Part shown: positions 1 through 7,448 of the stretch, piece by piece
How the letters are laid out: each line of letters opens with the position of its first letter
How positions within the stretch are numbered: position 1 is the first letter of the stretch
IMG/VR virus record: IMGVR_UViG_3300049215_000407
Location: 1-64,000 of that record
From: a virus
Length of the DNA: 64,000 bases
Reading direction: 5' to 3' (one strand)
Program-made: the position numbers and the translations under genes
The notes under the pieces: model-generated
The model's input: only the letters and a program-made list of their open reading frames with translations
What the model was told of the DNA's origin: nothing
Database searches by the model: none

Positions 1-1
1 T

Positions 2-1042
2 TGCGTCCCCGGAGAATCCACGGCATACGCCCCGTCGAGAGGTGCGATCGATCAGAGCGCGCCACTCCCGCCGCGAGGATCGCAAGGCGCAACACGCATG
101 GGTCCGGTGTGGCCGGTCGGGATGCCTACGGCTGCCGCTCAAATCCGCGCTGGGATCCGTGGAATGGGGTCGAGCGGAGTCGGAGATGTACCCGAAGAAC
201 TTCCCGAAGGGTGGCCGGAGAGCGGGTCTCCAGGGACGGGAATCTTTCCGTACTACTCACCAGCGGCGACGCGAGAGATCGCGGTTCCTTCGTACGCGCC
301 CGCGCGCATGATGCCGGGCAACGTTGCTTCGCGTCATGCGATCACGAGCTGGGGAGTTCGCGCGCGCGGCTTCGGCGCTGCAGGCGCGAGCGAGTTCACG
401 GTGAAAGCCGGCGAGGAGCTCGACGAGCACCTCACCACGAATGGATGCGCGGGGTGTGACGACTACAAGAGCACGCTCCGTCAGCTCGCATTCAAGTTCA
501 AAGCCGCGTGCATGACGGATCCCGGCGTCTCGGGTCAGGTGAGCTTCAACATCTCCACGCCGCTCGCGATGACGGCGTTCGGAACGGGCACGGACAAGGC
601 GCTTACGCTCGTCCTCGGACAAAAGAAAACGTACAGCGGTGGCCCTTGCACCGATGACAACGGCGTGTGCCTCGGGAACCTTCCGCAGATCGCGCAAGTG
701 ACGCCCGTCGCGCTCGGACCGCTCGTCACGCAGGTGCTCAACCAAATCGGCGATCAGATCCAGCAACAGCAAGCGCAGCCCAATGCGACGCAGCTTGGTC
801 GCCAAGAGCCGCTCGTCAACGCGCTCGTGGGTGCGGCGACGGGTCTTCTCGTGGCGCTCTCGGCCGCGCTCGCGAAGGCGACGCCCATCGTCAACATCAC
901 GCCTACTCCGCCGCCCGCAGCGCCTCCCGCGACAACGCCCGCGAAAGGAATCCCGTGGGGCACGGTCATCGTGGGTGGGCTCATCGGCACGACGATCCTT
1001 GCGACGGGCGCGTTCGTTTACACGCACGCGAGGCGAGCATGA
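2..1042 (+). CDS. Membrane-anchored virion-like protein (5' partial)
   Basis: The reading frame is open from the left edge, so the true start probably lies outside the window; an ATG at 98 is the first internal one. No family is recognised. The visible part is rich in Gly, Pro and Ser, then has a folded section with paired cysteines (CAGC, later CTDDNGVC), a Gln-rich stretch and a Pro/Thr linker. It ends in one hydrophobic segment (near IPWGTVIVGGLIGTTILATG) followed by a short basic tail, so the bulk should lie on one side of a membrane. Its stop overlaps the next start (ATGA). The same layout recurs in the next gene and in the 53-60 kb genes, which suggests a virion membrane role by inference. 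Confidence 0.6.
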   Translation, partial: CVPGESTAYAPSRGAIDQSAPLPPRGSQGATRMGPVWPVGMPTAAAQIRAGIRGMGSSGVGDVPEELPEGWPESGSPGTGIFPYYSPAATREIAVPSYAPARMMPGNVASRHAITSWGVRARGFGAAGASEFTVKAGEELDEHLTTNGCAGCDDYKSTLRQLAFKFKAACMTDPGVSGQVSFNISTPLAMTAFGTGTDKALTLVLGQKKTYSGGPCTDDNGVCLGNLPQIAQVTPVALGPLVTQVLNQIGDQIQQQQAQPNATQLGRQEPLVNALVGAATGLLVALSAALAKATPIVNITPTPPPAAPPATTPAKGIPWGTVIVGGLIGTTILATGAFVYTHARRA

Positions 1043-2253
1043 TCGCTGCTGGACAAGGCGTCGCTGCGCCGCACGGTGGCGGTGGCGGTGGCGGTCACCA
1101 TCACGGGGGTGGGGGCGGTGGAGGTCACCATCACGGTGGTGGCGGGGGCCACCACGGCGGCGGTTTTCGCTTTCGCGGACGTGGAGGGCGAGGAGGATGG
1201 GGCGGCCGAAACTGGGGCTGGGGTCCCGAGATCGTCGTCGTGCAAAACGAAGTGCCCTATTGCGTGTGGCGCGAAGTGAGCGCTCTTCCGAGCTACGTGT
1301 TCGCCGCGTTCGCTGCAGCGGTTCCCACGACCCTCGCGGACGGTTCGACGTGGGTGCAAACGCTCTCGGGCGGGGCGTGGTGGGCGAAGCACACATCCAG
1401 CGGCGGATCCGTCGTATTCTACGAGTGCGACTTTTCGGGGTCCGGATTTGCGGGCCTCCCCTCCAACGGAGAAACGAAAGAGAAAGCCATGACGATGCAA
1501 ACTCAAGGGTTGGGCGCGGTGAGTGTTGGAGGTGTGAACACGATCCGAAAGCAAACTCACGTTGCTTCTCCGTCGATGACGCAGGGGCTCGGAGCTGTGT
1601 TCGTGGGCGCTCCTCGGGGTCGATCGATCGGCGTGGGGATGCCGGGACCGGACTTCGGGAAAGACTCCGAGCTCTCCGCAGGGACGTACGAGATTACGGG
1701 GACCGAGGTCGCGCTTTTCTCGGACAACGCCGAACCTCCGAAGAGGGGCACGCTCATCAACCCGAGCACCCCTGGAGTGATCGCGTTCTTCAACACGGCC
1801 TACGGAGACAACGGTGGAAAAATCGCTGGGGCTCCCGATCAGGTCGATGTTGCCACGACGGAAGTCAGAAACGGTCGTCGATACGCGCTCGTGAGCGTGA
1901 AGTCGGCGGCATTTGCCGGACAAAAGGATCCGTCGCACCCCGACGCAACGAACGTTTCCCCTGGTAACACGGGCTTGGTCGCGACCGACTACATCGCTCC
2001 GGTCGGGTGGACGGCTTCGCACGGTGGAACCGGCCCCGTTCCGAACAAAAGCGAACCCCTTCCCGAACCGCCGCCTGACGGCACAACGACGGCCGCGGCA
2101 AAATCTTCGAGTGCGATCCCATGGATCGTCGGAGGTCTTGTCCTCGCGGGGATCATCGTCGGTGGAGCTCTCGTAGGGAAGAAGGGCTATCGTCGCGCGA
2201 AAGCGCACGTGCGTCTTCACCGTATGAAGAGCCGAAAGCGCGCGTACGCCTAA
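1039..2253 (+). CDS. Membrane-anchored protein with His/Gly-rich N-terminus
   Basis: This 404-residue protein starts at the ATG that overlaps the previous stop. Residues about 12-45 are almost pure glycine and histidine in HHH clusters, then Arg/Gly, suggesting metal binding or a flexible spacer. A middle beta-rich domain carries the near-duplicated phrase TQGLGAVSVGG / TQGLGAVFVG. The C-terminus has a Pro/Thr linker, one transmembrane helix (about residues 360-385) and a strongly basic tail. An internal ATG at 1489 could give a shorter form. Family is not recognised. It converges with the next, leftward gene, overlapping it by four bases. Confidence 0.6.
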   Translation: MIAAGQGVAAPHGGGGGGGHHHGGGGGGGHHHGGGGGHHGGGFRFRGRGGRGGWGGRNWGWGPEIVVVQNEVPYCVWREVSALPSYVFAAFAAAVPTTLADGSTWVQTLSGGAWWAKHTSSGGSVVFYECDFSGSGFAGLPSNGETKEKAMTMQTQGLGAVSVGGVNTIRKQTHVASPSMTQGLGAVFVGAPRGRSIGVGMPGPDFGKDSELSAGTYEITGTEVALFSDNAEPPKRGTLINPSTPGVIAFFNTAYGDNGGKIAGAPDQVDVATTEVRNGRRYALVSVKSAAFAGQKDPSHPDATNVSPGNTGLVATDYIAPVGWTASHGGTGPVPNKSEPLPEPPPDGTTTAAAKSSSAIPWIVGGLVLAGIIVGGALVGKKGYRRAKAHVRLHRMKSRKRAYA

Positions 2254-2507
2254 CCCGGCGCGCCGAGCTCGTCGAGCACGCCGCGCTTCTCTAGCTCCTC
2301 ACGCGCCTGCACATGCGCATGAAGCGCGTCGTAGGCGTCGACGACGCCGCTGATCTGGTTCACGTGCGCGATGAAACGTGCGAGCTGCGCGTGTACGGCG
2401 CACCCGCGGAAAGCTTTTTCTCCGCACACACGAATCACTCGTGACCCAATGCGCGCGGTGGCGATCACCTGTCCGCCCGCTTGTGTGTGCGTCTCGACCC
2501 TGGTCAT
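2250..2507 (-). CDS. Small hypothetical protein
   Basis: An 85-residue protein read leftward from an ATG at 2507, sharing a control region (2508-2614) with the divergent gene at 2615. It is mixed alpha/beta with two cysteines and a helical, charged C-terminal half. No family is recognised and no ribosome-binding site is obvious. A leftward ORF in another frame (2299-2526) overlaps it; this one was preferred because it abuts the upstream gene tail-to-tail with a four-base overlap. Confidence 0.5.
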   Translation of the reverse strand: MTRVETHTQAGGQVIATARIGSRVIRVCGEKAFRGCAVHAQLARFIAHVNQISGVVDAYDALHAHVQAREELEKRGVLDELGAPG

Positions 2508-2564
2508 GGATCGAGCATTGTCTCACGACGCAGCGAGCACGCGCCAGAGCCCTAGAATTCAGCT

Positions 2565-2600
2565 CGCTTCAGTTGTCGCTTGAGTTACCGCTTCACTTGC
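2565..2600. repeat. Three tandem 12-bp repeats (CGCTTNANTTNN)
   Basis: Units CGCTTCAGTTGT, CGCTTGAGTTAC and CGCTTCACTTGC lie head to tail in the divergent control region between 2507 and 2615. Read on the other strand they match the ACTCAAGCGGTT units at 58802-58849. Probably binding sites for a regulator or initiator of this element (inference). Confidence 0.7.
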
Positions 2601-2602
2601 GA

Positions 2603-2608
2603 TAAAGC
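2603..2608 (+). promoter_or_regulatory. Putative -10 box of a leaderless promoter
   Basis: TAAAGC ends six bases before the GTG start at 2615 and no Shine-Dalgarno sequence is present, as at other genes of this window. Confidence 0.4.
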
Positions 2609-2614
2609 TCGGAC

Positions 2615-2833
2615 GTGGCCAAGGGCACGTGTTGGCAATGCGGAAAGTCGGACTGCAAACACGTCGGCTTCGCGCGGCTGTCTCCCGAAGAACGCAAAGA
2701 GCGCGGCTCGCGCGGTGGAGAAGTCGCGCAATCCAAGTACGGCACGCGCGGCTCGAAGAAACGCCCCCACCGTTTCACCTCGAAGACAGCCCGAGAGGCG
2801 CGTCGTCTTCGCGAAGAACAAAAGGAGAGCTGA
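2615..2833 (+). CDS. Small basic zinc-ribbon-like protein
   Basis: 72 residues from a GTG start. The N-terminus has a CWQCGKSDCKH cluster that could bind zinc, followed by a very basic Arg/Lys/Gly-rich stretch that could contact nucleic acid. Its TGA overlaps the next ATG. It heads a rightward operon running to about 5885. No family recognised. Confidence 0.6.
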   Translation: MAKGTCWQCGKSDCKHVGFARLSPEERKERGSRGGEVAQSKYGTRGSKKRPHRFTSKTAREARRLREEQKES

Positions 2834-2922
2834 TGGATCTCCTTTTTACGGGCGCGGCGGCATTCGTCGCGGGAGCACTTGTCACGTGGGGGATTTTTCT
2901 GCTTCTTGGAGACCCGAATTGA
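2833..2922 (+). CDS. 29-residue single-pass membrane peptide
   Basis: An ideal ribosome-binding site (AAAGGAG) precedes an ATG at 2833. The product is one transmembrane helix with a short polar tail ending GDPN. Start and stop both overlap neighbouring genes by one base (TGATG), the pattern of a real translationally coupled gene. Function unknown. Confidence 0.6.
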   Translation: MDLLFTGAAAFVAGALVTWGIFLLLGDPN

Positions 2923-3779
2923 TGATGCCGACGCCCGCTCCCGAGCCTACCGACGCAACGACGGCCGACATTGCGCCCGCGCCCAAAACCGTGGTGAAAG
3001 TCCCGTTCATTCCACGGAGCAATCGGCTTCTGATCGTCCCCGACCCGCTCGCGAAGTCGATCGGCAGGATCGCTCTTCCCGACAGAGAGAACCCGCTCGA
3101 CGGTGGACGGCACTGGTCGGGGCTCACGTGTCGCACGGCGAAAGTGATCTCCGTGGGTCCGGGCTTGCACCTCTCGAACCCGCGATGGATCGGCTACCGC
3201 GACGCGGAAGGCAACGCACGTTGGCCGATGCACGGAATCAAGCCCGGAATGCGTATCCTCTACCGCGCGTGGGCCGGTAACGATGTCGTGATCGAGGGCG
3301 AAAAATACCAGACCATCAGCGTGAACCTCGTCGACGCGATCGTCCCGGACGGCGGTGGGCTCGATCTCATCGAAGATCGCTTGCTCGTACGCCGGCGAAA
3401 GAGCCTCGAACAAACACGCGGCGGGATCTGGATCCCGGAGATCGCGCAAAAGTCTTCGCTTGAAGGCGAAGTGCTCCAAACCGGCCCTGGGAAAATCTTC
3501 TCGAACGGAATCACGATGCCTTTCGACGCGAAGCCCGGCGATGACGTCGCGTGGCGACCGATGAAGGGCATCGACGTGTCAGAGTACGTGCCCGAGCTCG
3601 CGAAGCGGCTCGTGGGTGTGTTCGGTCCTCTTCGTGTGAACGGAGAAAAGGTCAACGAAGGCGGGCCTATCTACGAGGGAACCGACGAGATCGTGCTCCT
3701 CTTCGAGACCGATCTCATCGGCGTGATCGAAGGTGAAGGGCACTTCGAGCCCGTCGTCAGCCTGCAGAAAGAGCAGTGA
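2922..3779 (+). CDS. Tandem GroES-like co-chaperonin
   Basis: 285 residues. Residues about 148-271 match the Cpn10/GroES fold: IEDRLLVRRRK at the start, the mobile-loop position TRGGIWIP (165-172), GEVLQTGPG, KPGDDVAW, and a final strand pair ending in a DLIGVIEG motif. Residues about 33-143 form a second, more diverged copy (NRLLIVPDPL, AKVISVGPG, KPGMRILYRAW). GroES is normally about 97 residues per subunit. By family knowledge such proteins cap GroEL-type chaperonins, and several large phages carry them to fold capsid proteins. No GroEL partner is visible, so it may act on the host chaperonin. The Pro-rich N-terminus (1-25) is extra. Confidence 0.8.
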   Translation: MMPTPAPEPTDATTADIAPAPKTVVKVPFIPRSNRLLIVPDPLAKSIGRIALPDRENPLDGGRHWSGLTCRTAKVISVGPGLHLSNPRWIGYRDAEGNARWPMHGIKPGMRILYRAWAGNDVVIEGEKYQTISVNLVDAIVPDGGGLDLIEDRLLVRRRKSLEQTRGGIWIPEIAQKSSLEGEVLQTGPGKIFSNGITMPFDAKPGDDVAWRPMKGIDVSEYVPELAKRLVGVFGPLRVNGEKVNEGGPIYEGTDEIVLLFETDLIGVIEGEGHFEPVVSLQKEQ

Positions 3780-3982
3780 TGAAGACGAAACGCGTAGGCT
3801 CGGAAGCAGAGAAGCTCGGCAAGTTCGTGAACGGGCTTCGCGAATACCTGGGGCTCGATCCGCTTCATCGCCCTGGTCAAAAAGAAAAACCACGCGTAGT
3901 CGACGTCATGCGTTTCGGAGCAACGCGTCCGGATCCATGGCACTCTTCGCGGACACCGATACGAGGCAGCGGCAACGGATAG
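3779..3982 (+). CDS. Small hypothetical protein
   Basis: 67 residues from the ATG overlapping the stop of the GroES-like gene (TGATG); a GTG one codon earlier is possible. Basic N-terminal half with one predicted helix, Pro-rich tail. No family recognised. Confidence 0.5.
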   Translation: MKTKRVGSEAEKLGKFVNGLREYLGLDPLHRPGQKEKPRVVDVMRFGATRPDPWHSSRTPIRGSGNG

Positions 3983-3992
3983 GAGAACGACG

Positions 3993-4190
3993 ATGGGATT
4001 TCCCAAGGACTACGACGACTCGAAGTACGCCGGCCGAAGGCAAAAAGAGACGTGCCAAGGCAAAGATCTGAAGGGCAAACCGTGCTTGAACAAGGCCGTG
4101 AAGGGCCGATCTCTTTGCGGGCACTGCATCGATCGTGCAGCGGCCGAAGAGCAAAAGACGCGTGAAGCGCATCAGGCCGAGAAGAAGTAA
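3993..4190 (+). CDS. Small zinc-binding protein
   Basis: 65 residues with a good ribosome-binding site (AGGAGAACGACG). A compact four-ligand cluster (CQGKDLKGKPC, then CGHC) surrounded by lysines looks like a zinc knuckle, followed by a charged Glu/Lys helix. Possibly nucleic-acid binding; no family recognised. Confidence 0.55.
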   Translation: MGFPKDYDDSKYAGRRQKETCQGKDLKGKPCLNKAVKGRSLCGHCIDRAAAEEQKTREAHQAEKK

Positions 4191-4193
4191 GCC

Positions 4194-4673
4194 GTGGAGC
4201 GTCACCGACAACGCATGCACCCGATCGTGGAGGGTGCGGCCGAAGCGCTCAAGCAAATCGGAGGCAAAGCCGTTCGTCGCGCGCTCGACAGCGTGATGGA
4301 GGACGGTCAACGTGCGGCCGAAGAGATTCAGCGCGACATCATGAATGCGCGCTCGCGCGTCGGTGGTGACACCATCGATGTGCCGTTTGAGGTAAGAGAA
4401 GTGACACCAGAGGAGGAAGACATGGAACGAGCACGAAGACGAGAACGAGGGGCGCGCGAAGACAAAGATCCGGAAGATCCGCCGCCGAGCGGCGACGTCG
4501 CGGAGATCGCCGAGCTCACGGACATGCGTGATGCGGAGACCTTTCTTCGCCACGGCTGGATGCTTCTCGCCGAGCTTGCCGACCGCGGCTCGTATCCGAA
4601 GGAGAACGCCGACGAGCTCGAAGAGCTGCTTGGCGATCTTCGCGATCGCGTCGAGGACAAAGAAGGCGTCTAA
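4194..4673 (+). CDS. Acidic helical protein
   Basis: 159 residues from GTG, three bases after the previous stop. Almost entirely helical and highly charged, with a Glu/Arg-rich centre and heptad-like Leu/Ala spacing near the C-terminus, so a coiled coil is likely. No catalytic motif seen; function unknown. Confidence 0.55.
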   Translation: MERHRQRMHPIVEGAAEALKQIGGKAVRRALDSVMEDGQRAAEEIQRDIMNARSRVGGDTIDVPFEVREVTPEEEDMERARRRERGAREDKDPEDPPPSGDVAEIAELTDMRDAETFLRHGWMLLAELADRGSYPKENADELEELLGDLRDRVEDKEGV

Positions 4674-4819
4674 CAACTTCGCGCGCCGGGAGGCGTGTAC
4701 GGTGGCGGACATGGTGCGTGGAGAGATTCCACGACGGGCGCGCTGTTGATGCCCGATGAAACATCCGACACCGTGCACCGCCTTTCGACGCGCGATCTTT
4801 TTCCGGGAGGAACGACCCG

Positions 4820-4981
4820 ATGGCAAAGAGAACGAAGGATCTCGTCGACGAGATCGAAAAAGCGGCCGACGATCTTGCTGACGAGCTTTGCAATAACCCG
4901 CAACCGACGCCGCGGTTTCGACGACTGACACGCACTCTCAAGAAGCTCGTGATCGAGCTCGCGGTGAGGTTCGACGGATGA
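4820..4981 (+). CDS. 53-residue helical protein
   Basis: Found by reading the sequence; too short for usual length cut-offs. A GGGAGG site lies ten bases before the ATG. The product alternates acidic and hydrophobic residues (LVDEIEKAADDLADEL), then has a basic helix. It overlaps the next ATG pair. A competing ORF in another frame is listed under rejected items. Confidence 0.5.
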   Translation: MAKRTKDLVDEIEKAADDLADELCNNPQPTPRFRRLTRTLKKLVIELAVRFDG

Positions 4982-5130
4982 TGTTCGCACTCGGATTCCT
5001 CGTCGGATTTGTGCTCACGCTCGTGTGGCACTGGTACACGCTCGCGCATTGGAGCGCGAGAATCCGAGAAGCGTGCGGCGGCAAAATTCCCGGATACGAC
5101 GATGACGACGACGAAAGGAACGAACGATGA
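4978..5130 (+). CDS. 50-residue single-pass membrane protein
   Basis: Starts at an ATGATG pair overlapping the previous stop. One N-terminal transmembrane helix rich in Phe, Leu and Val, then an amphipathic stretch and a poly-Asp tail (DDDDDE). Its stop overlaps the next start. Function unknown; membrane position suggested by the sequence alone. Confidence 0.5.
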   Translation: MMFALGFLVGFVLTLVWHWYTLAHWSARIREACGGKIPGYDDDDDERNER

Positions 5131-5327
5131 TGCATACATTCATGGTCGCGTGCACCGTGTGGGTCGTCTTCTACGTGATCGCGGGGATCATGACGGCGAT
5201 CTACTTCTACAAACCCGGACGCGGTTTCACCGGGCTCTTCTTTGTTGGGCTCGGGTGGTGGGTGGTGTGGTTCTGCGTCATCGGCGGAAGCATCAGTGTG
5301 GGGACACGAAATGAGCAAGCAATGTAG
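5127..5327 (+). CDS. Two-helix membrane protein
   Basis: 66 residues with two transmembrane helices joined by a short basic loop (YKPGRG). A GGAACGAACG leader precedes the ATG. Two-helix proteins of this size include some phage holins, but no lysis gene is adjacent, so this stays a guess. Confidence 0.55.
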   Translation: MMHTFMVACTVWVVFYVIAGIMTAIYFYKPGRGFTGLFFVGLGWWVVWFCVIGGSISVGTRNEQAM

Positions 5328-5502
5328 CTGGGGCGAATGCAAAGAGACCGCGACGCAAGTCGCACGGTGGAGCAACGAAACGCCAAAGAAGAAGAACGAG
5401 GTCGCGCAGCCGGCGAAGCCTACGATCGCGAGCTACTGCGACATGTGCATCCACGAAGCCACGAAGCACGGCGCGGTCCTCGTTGGGCCGTACACGCCGT
5501 GA
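5311..5502 (+). CDS. Small zinc-finger protein
   Basis: 63 residues from ATG 5311, overlapping the previous gene by 17 bases. Cysteine pairs CSWGEC and CDMC with a trailing His suggest one zinc site. Same style as some fifteen other tiny proteins of the window. Function unknown. Confidence 0.5.
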   Translation: MSKQCSWGECKETATQVARWSNETPKKKNEVAQPAKPTIASYCDMCIHEATKHGAVLVGPYTP

Positions 5503-5885
5503 AGAAGCACGATCCCAAATACGACGCGTACATCGAACACGCGATGAAGATCGGGGAAGCCACCAACTGGTCTACGTGGGAGGGCGATCGCATCGAGCAC
5601 CGTGTCGAGTATCACGATCGAGATCGATTCGTGCGTGCGCTCGAACATCAGGTTGAAATCTTCGAGCACGAAGACGAGTGCGTCAGCGCTGGCAAGTGCC
5701 CTGGATGCGGCGGAGCACTCTCGAAGACAATCGACGAGCGCCAGGTCGGCCCCGTGGAGCTCGATCTCGTTGCCGGCACGTGGATCAATTACCGGTGTGC
5801 GAGTGATCCGCCGATCGGCGAAGTGGGTCCTCGTACGTGTCCGTGGCGCGGTGTCGACCGCAAAGAGCCGATCGGCGTCAACTAG
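5499..5885 (+). CDS. Hypothetical protein with zinc ribbon
   Basis: 128 residues from a GTG that overlaps the previous stop (GTGA). N-terminal half helical and charged; C-terminal half has a CPGCGG knuckle and two further cysteines about 40 and 50 residues later, forming a likely zinc ribbon. Last gene of the operon; it meets the leftward recombinase tail to tail with a four-base overlap. Confidence 0.5.
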   Translation: MKKHDPKYDAYIEHAMKIGEATNWSTWEGDRIEHRVEYHDRDRFVRALEHQVEIFEHEDECVSAGKCPGCGGALSKTIDERQVGPVELDLVAGTWINYRCASDPPIGEVGPRTCPWRGVDRKEPIGVN

Positions 5886-6757
5886 CTCGCGCGCGCGACC
5901 GAGCGCCAGGCGATGCGGCGGATCGAGAGCGGCTTGCCGGCTTCGAGACCGCACGCACCCTCTTTGCAGAACGCTCCGATCGCGTCTGCGCCTTGCTCGT
6001 GCACGTGCCCACGAGCGCATGCGGCGACGGGCTCGGTCGGCCGTGGAGAGTCGATGCTCGTGCCCTTCACCATGCGGCCGATCTGATTCAAGTCGAAGAT
6101 CTTCCCGCGGCGGTTGAAGCGGCCGGCCTCAGCGAGCGCTCGCATGATCTTGCGGTAGGACAGGCCCGTCTTCGCGAGCTCGCGGGCTCTGCGCATCGTT
6201 TCGAGCTCCTCGGGGTTGGGCTCCAGGTGCTTGCCGTCGCTCGCGAGCTGCATGCCGTACGGTGGGACGCCTCCGGTGCACTCTCCGCGCGACGCCTTGA
6301 GCGCCAGCGTGTCCTTGATGCGTTTTCGGATGATGGCCTTCTCGAACTGCGCGACACCATCGAGCATTGTCCGCATGAGCATGTCTGCAGGACCCTCGCC
6401 GTTGCCGATTCCGTCGACGCTGAAAAGCTGCGCTCCTTCACGGGCAACAGCACGCTCCACGGTCGCAGCGACTACTACATCTCGCGCCAGGCGATCGCGC
6501 TTCGCCACGAGCAGAAGACCAGCCTTGTGCACGCGCAAACCCGCGATTGCACGTTGAAGGCCGGCACGCTTCTCCAGGGGCGTGCCGCCAGAGACGTCGG
6601 GATCTGCTTCAAAAAGCACGATGCGGACCCCATGCTCCGCGGCCCAACGCTCGATCGCATCGCGCTGGGTCTCCATCCCGAGCTCTTGTTTGTCGGTCGA
6701 CGCACGGAGGTACGCTATTGCCACGTGCGGATCGCCGCGTTTCGCCTGTCTCGCCAC
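5882..6757 (-). CDS. Serine recombinase (resolvase/invertase family)
   Basis: 291 residues from GTG. The N-terminal catalytic domain is clear: YLRAST with nucleophile Ser20, Arg-rich helix LEKRAGLQRAI, KRDRLARD (residues 86-93) and a long helix with RTMLDGVAQFE. A helix-turn-helix-like section follows (GLSYRKIMRALAEAG), then a short C-terminal part with spaced Cys/His that may bind zinc. The family cuts both DNA strands at short sites and rejoins them. At 291 residues it is longer than a plain resolvase (about 180-200) and far shorter than large phage integrases (450 or more). Palindromes just upstream (6762-6775, 6804-6825) are candidate target or operator sites. Confidence 0.9.
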   Translation of the reverse strand: MARQAKRGDPHVAIAYLRASTDKQELGMETQRDAIERWAAEHGVRIVLFEADPDVSGGTPLEKRAGLQRAIAGLRVHKAGLLLVAKRDRLARDVVVAATVERAVAREGAQLFSVDGIGNGEGPADMLMRTMLDGVAQFEKAIIRKRIKDTLALKASRGECTGGVPPYGMQLASDGKHLEPNPEELETMRRARELAKTGLSYRKIMRALAEAGRFNRRGKIFDLNQIGRMVKGTSIDSPRPTEPVAACARGHVHEQGADAIGAFCKEGACGLEAGKPLSIRRIAWRSVARAS

Positions 6758-6761
6758 TGTT

Positions 6762-6775
6762 CAGTAGTATTACTG
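6762..6775. repeat. Small inverted repeat before the recombinase
   Basis: CAGTA-GTAT-TACTG lies five bases upstream of the recombinase start codon. It could be an operator or half of a crossover site. Confidence 0.4.
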
Positions 6776-6803
6776 TAGGGTATCCACCTGGACAAGATAG
6801 TGT

Positions 6804-6825
6804 AACTCATTGATATCATTGAGTT
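6804..6825. repeat. 22-bp near-perfect palindrome with TGATATCA core
   Basis: Arms AACTCA and TGAGTT flank the palindromic core TGATATCA with one T/T mismatch per side. It is followed by TTTTT. Position 50 bases upstream of the recombinase suggests a recombination or repressor site; a terminator is less likely because no rightward gene precedes it. Confidence 0.5.
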
Positions 6826-6866
6826 TTTCGCTGACCGTCAAGATTGGTGTTGGCACGGTCTTTGTC

Positions 6867-6872
6867 TAGATT
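6867..6872 (+). promoter_or_regulatory. Putative -10 box of a leaderless promoter
   Basis: TAGATT lies four bases before a GTG at 6877 with TTGGTG 16 bases upstream; the surrounding CTAGATTTCCCGTG closely resembles the start of the gene at 25126. Confidence 0.35.
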
Positions 6873-6876
6873 TCCC

Positions 6877-7047
6877 GTGAAAAACCAGAATCCCAGGACC
6901 GGCAAAGCAGAAAACATGCAGCGCCCGCGCAGCGCCCGCGGTCCGACTACAGGCCGAAGCTCCAGCGCTGCTATTTCGCCGCGGTCGAGCGCTCAAGATC
7001 CGCGGCGAAAACTAGACGCGATCGAGAATCAGCTTTCTCGCTTATAG
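6877..7047 (+). CDS. Possible 56-residue basic protein
   Basis: Short rightward ORF with a GTG start directly behind a -10-like box. The product is basic and rich in Ser, Arg and Gln, with no hydrophobic core, and converges on the leftward gene at 7029. Kept at low confidence because only the promoter-like context supports it. Confidence 0.3.
   Translation: MKNQNPRTGKAENMQRPRSARGPTTGRSSSAAISPRSSAQDPRRKLDAIENQLSRL
7023..7040. repeat. Hairpin element, copy 1 (diverged)
   Basis: CGAGAA-TCAGCT-TTCTCG is a shorter relative of the hairpins before the genes at 7449, 7962, 9626, 10558 and 11043. It covers the stop codon of the leftward gene 7029-7340. Confidence 0.5.
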
Positions 7048-7340
7048 ATGTCTTGACCGCAAACAAGACGTCGCCCGCCGTCGTTGTCGTGTTGCTTGAC
7101 GCCGAGAATGAGCTTCGGCGGTTCGATCCAGAACGGGAACCCCGTCGTGTCACTCCACCGCGGTCTCGCGTTCGGTCTCACGCGCGCAAGCTGCCACGCG
7201 TACGCGCGATCGCGCTCCTCGCGAGCTTCCCACACGTAGATCCATGCGTCCGGTCTCGTGTACGCGAACGGTCCGATCATTCCTCGCGCGCGTCCGGCCC
7301 GTTCGCTTTCCCGTTCGCGTTTCGCTCGTTTCGTTTTCAT
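7029..7340 (-). CDS. Hypothetical aromatic-rich protein
   Basis: 103 residues read leftward from ATG 7340. The N-terminus is very basic (Lys/Arg/Glu), the middle has DAWIYVWEARE and the end PFWIEPPKLILGV, giving a plausible fold with many tryptophans. Longer starts up to 7622 would overlap the rightward gene 7449 and were not chosen. No family recognised. Confidence 0.45.
   Translation of the reverse strand: MKTKRAKRERESERAGRARGMIGPFAYTRPDAWIYVWEAREERDRAYAWQLARVRPNARPRWSDTTGFPFWIEPPKLILGVKQHDNDGGRRLVCGQDIYKRES
7047..7072. repeat. 26-bp dyad element, copy 1
   Basis: GATGTCTTG and CAAGACGTC flank ACCGCAAA. Near-identical copies occur at 28141-28166 (reverse orientation) and 40217-40242. Confidence 0.6.
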
Positions 7341-7390
7341 GTGATCGCCACGCGCAAAGGTGCGCGTTTCTGACAGCCAAAAAAAGTGAT

Positions 7391-7410
7391 GCGAGAATTG
7401 ACTTTCTCGC
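7391..7410. repeat. Hairpin element, copy 2
   Basis: GCGAGAATTGACTTTCTCGC: a 7-bp stem with a TTGACT loop, 39 bases before the ATG at 7449. A run of seven A lies just upstream. Confidence 0.75.
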
Positions 7411-7448
7411 TTGCTGGTCCGTCTACCCTTTTGAACCCAAGGAACCCC

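Noticed and set aside
667-1038. Extension of the 1039 gene upstream to 667
   Set aside because: The upstream part is an Arg-rich out-of-frame reading of the preceding gene; the ATGA overlap at 1039 marks the real start.
257-1396. Long Arg-rich leftward ORF opposite the first two genes
   Set aside because: High-GC shadow of real rightward genes; composition dominated by Arg with no plausible fold. Many similar ORFs across the window were dropped for this reason.
4695-4928. Rightward ORF from GTG 4695 (or ATG 4749) of up to 77 residues
   Set aside because: Its second half is an out-of-frame reading of the better gene at 4820, and no ribosome-binding site precedes either start.
7391-7410. Rightward intrinsic terminator for the hairpin elements
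   Set aside because: None of the copies is followed by a T-run on the rightward strand; some have one only on the leftward strand.
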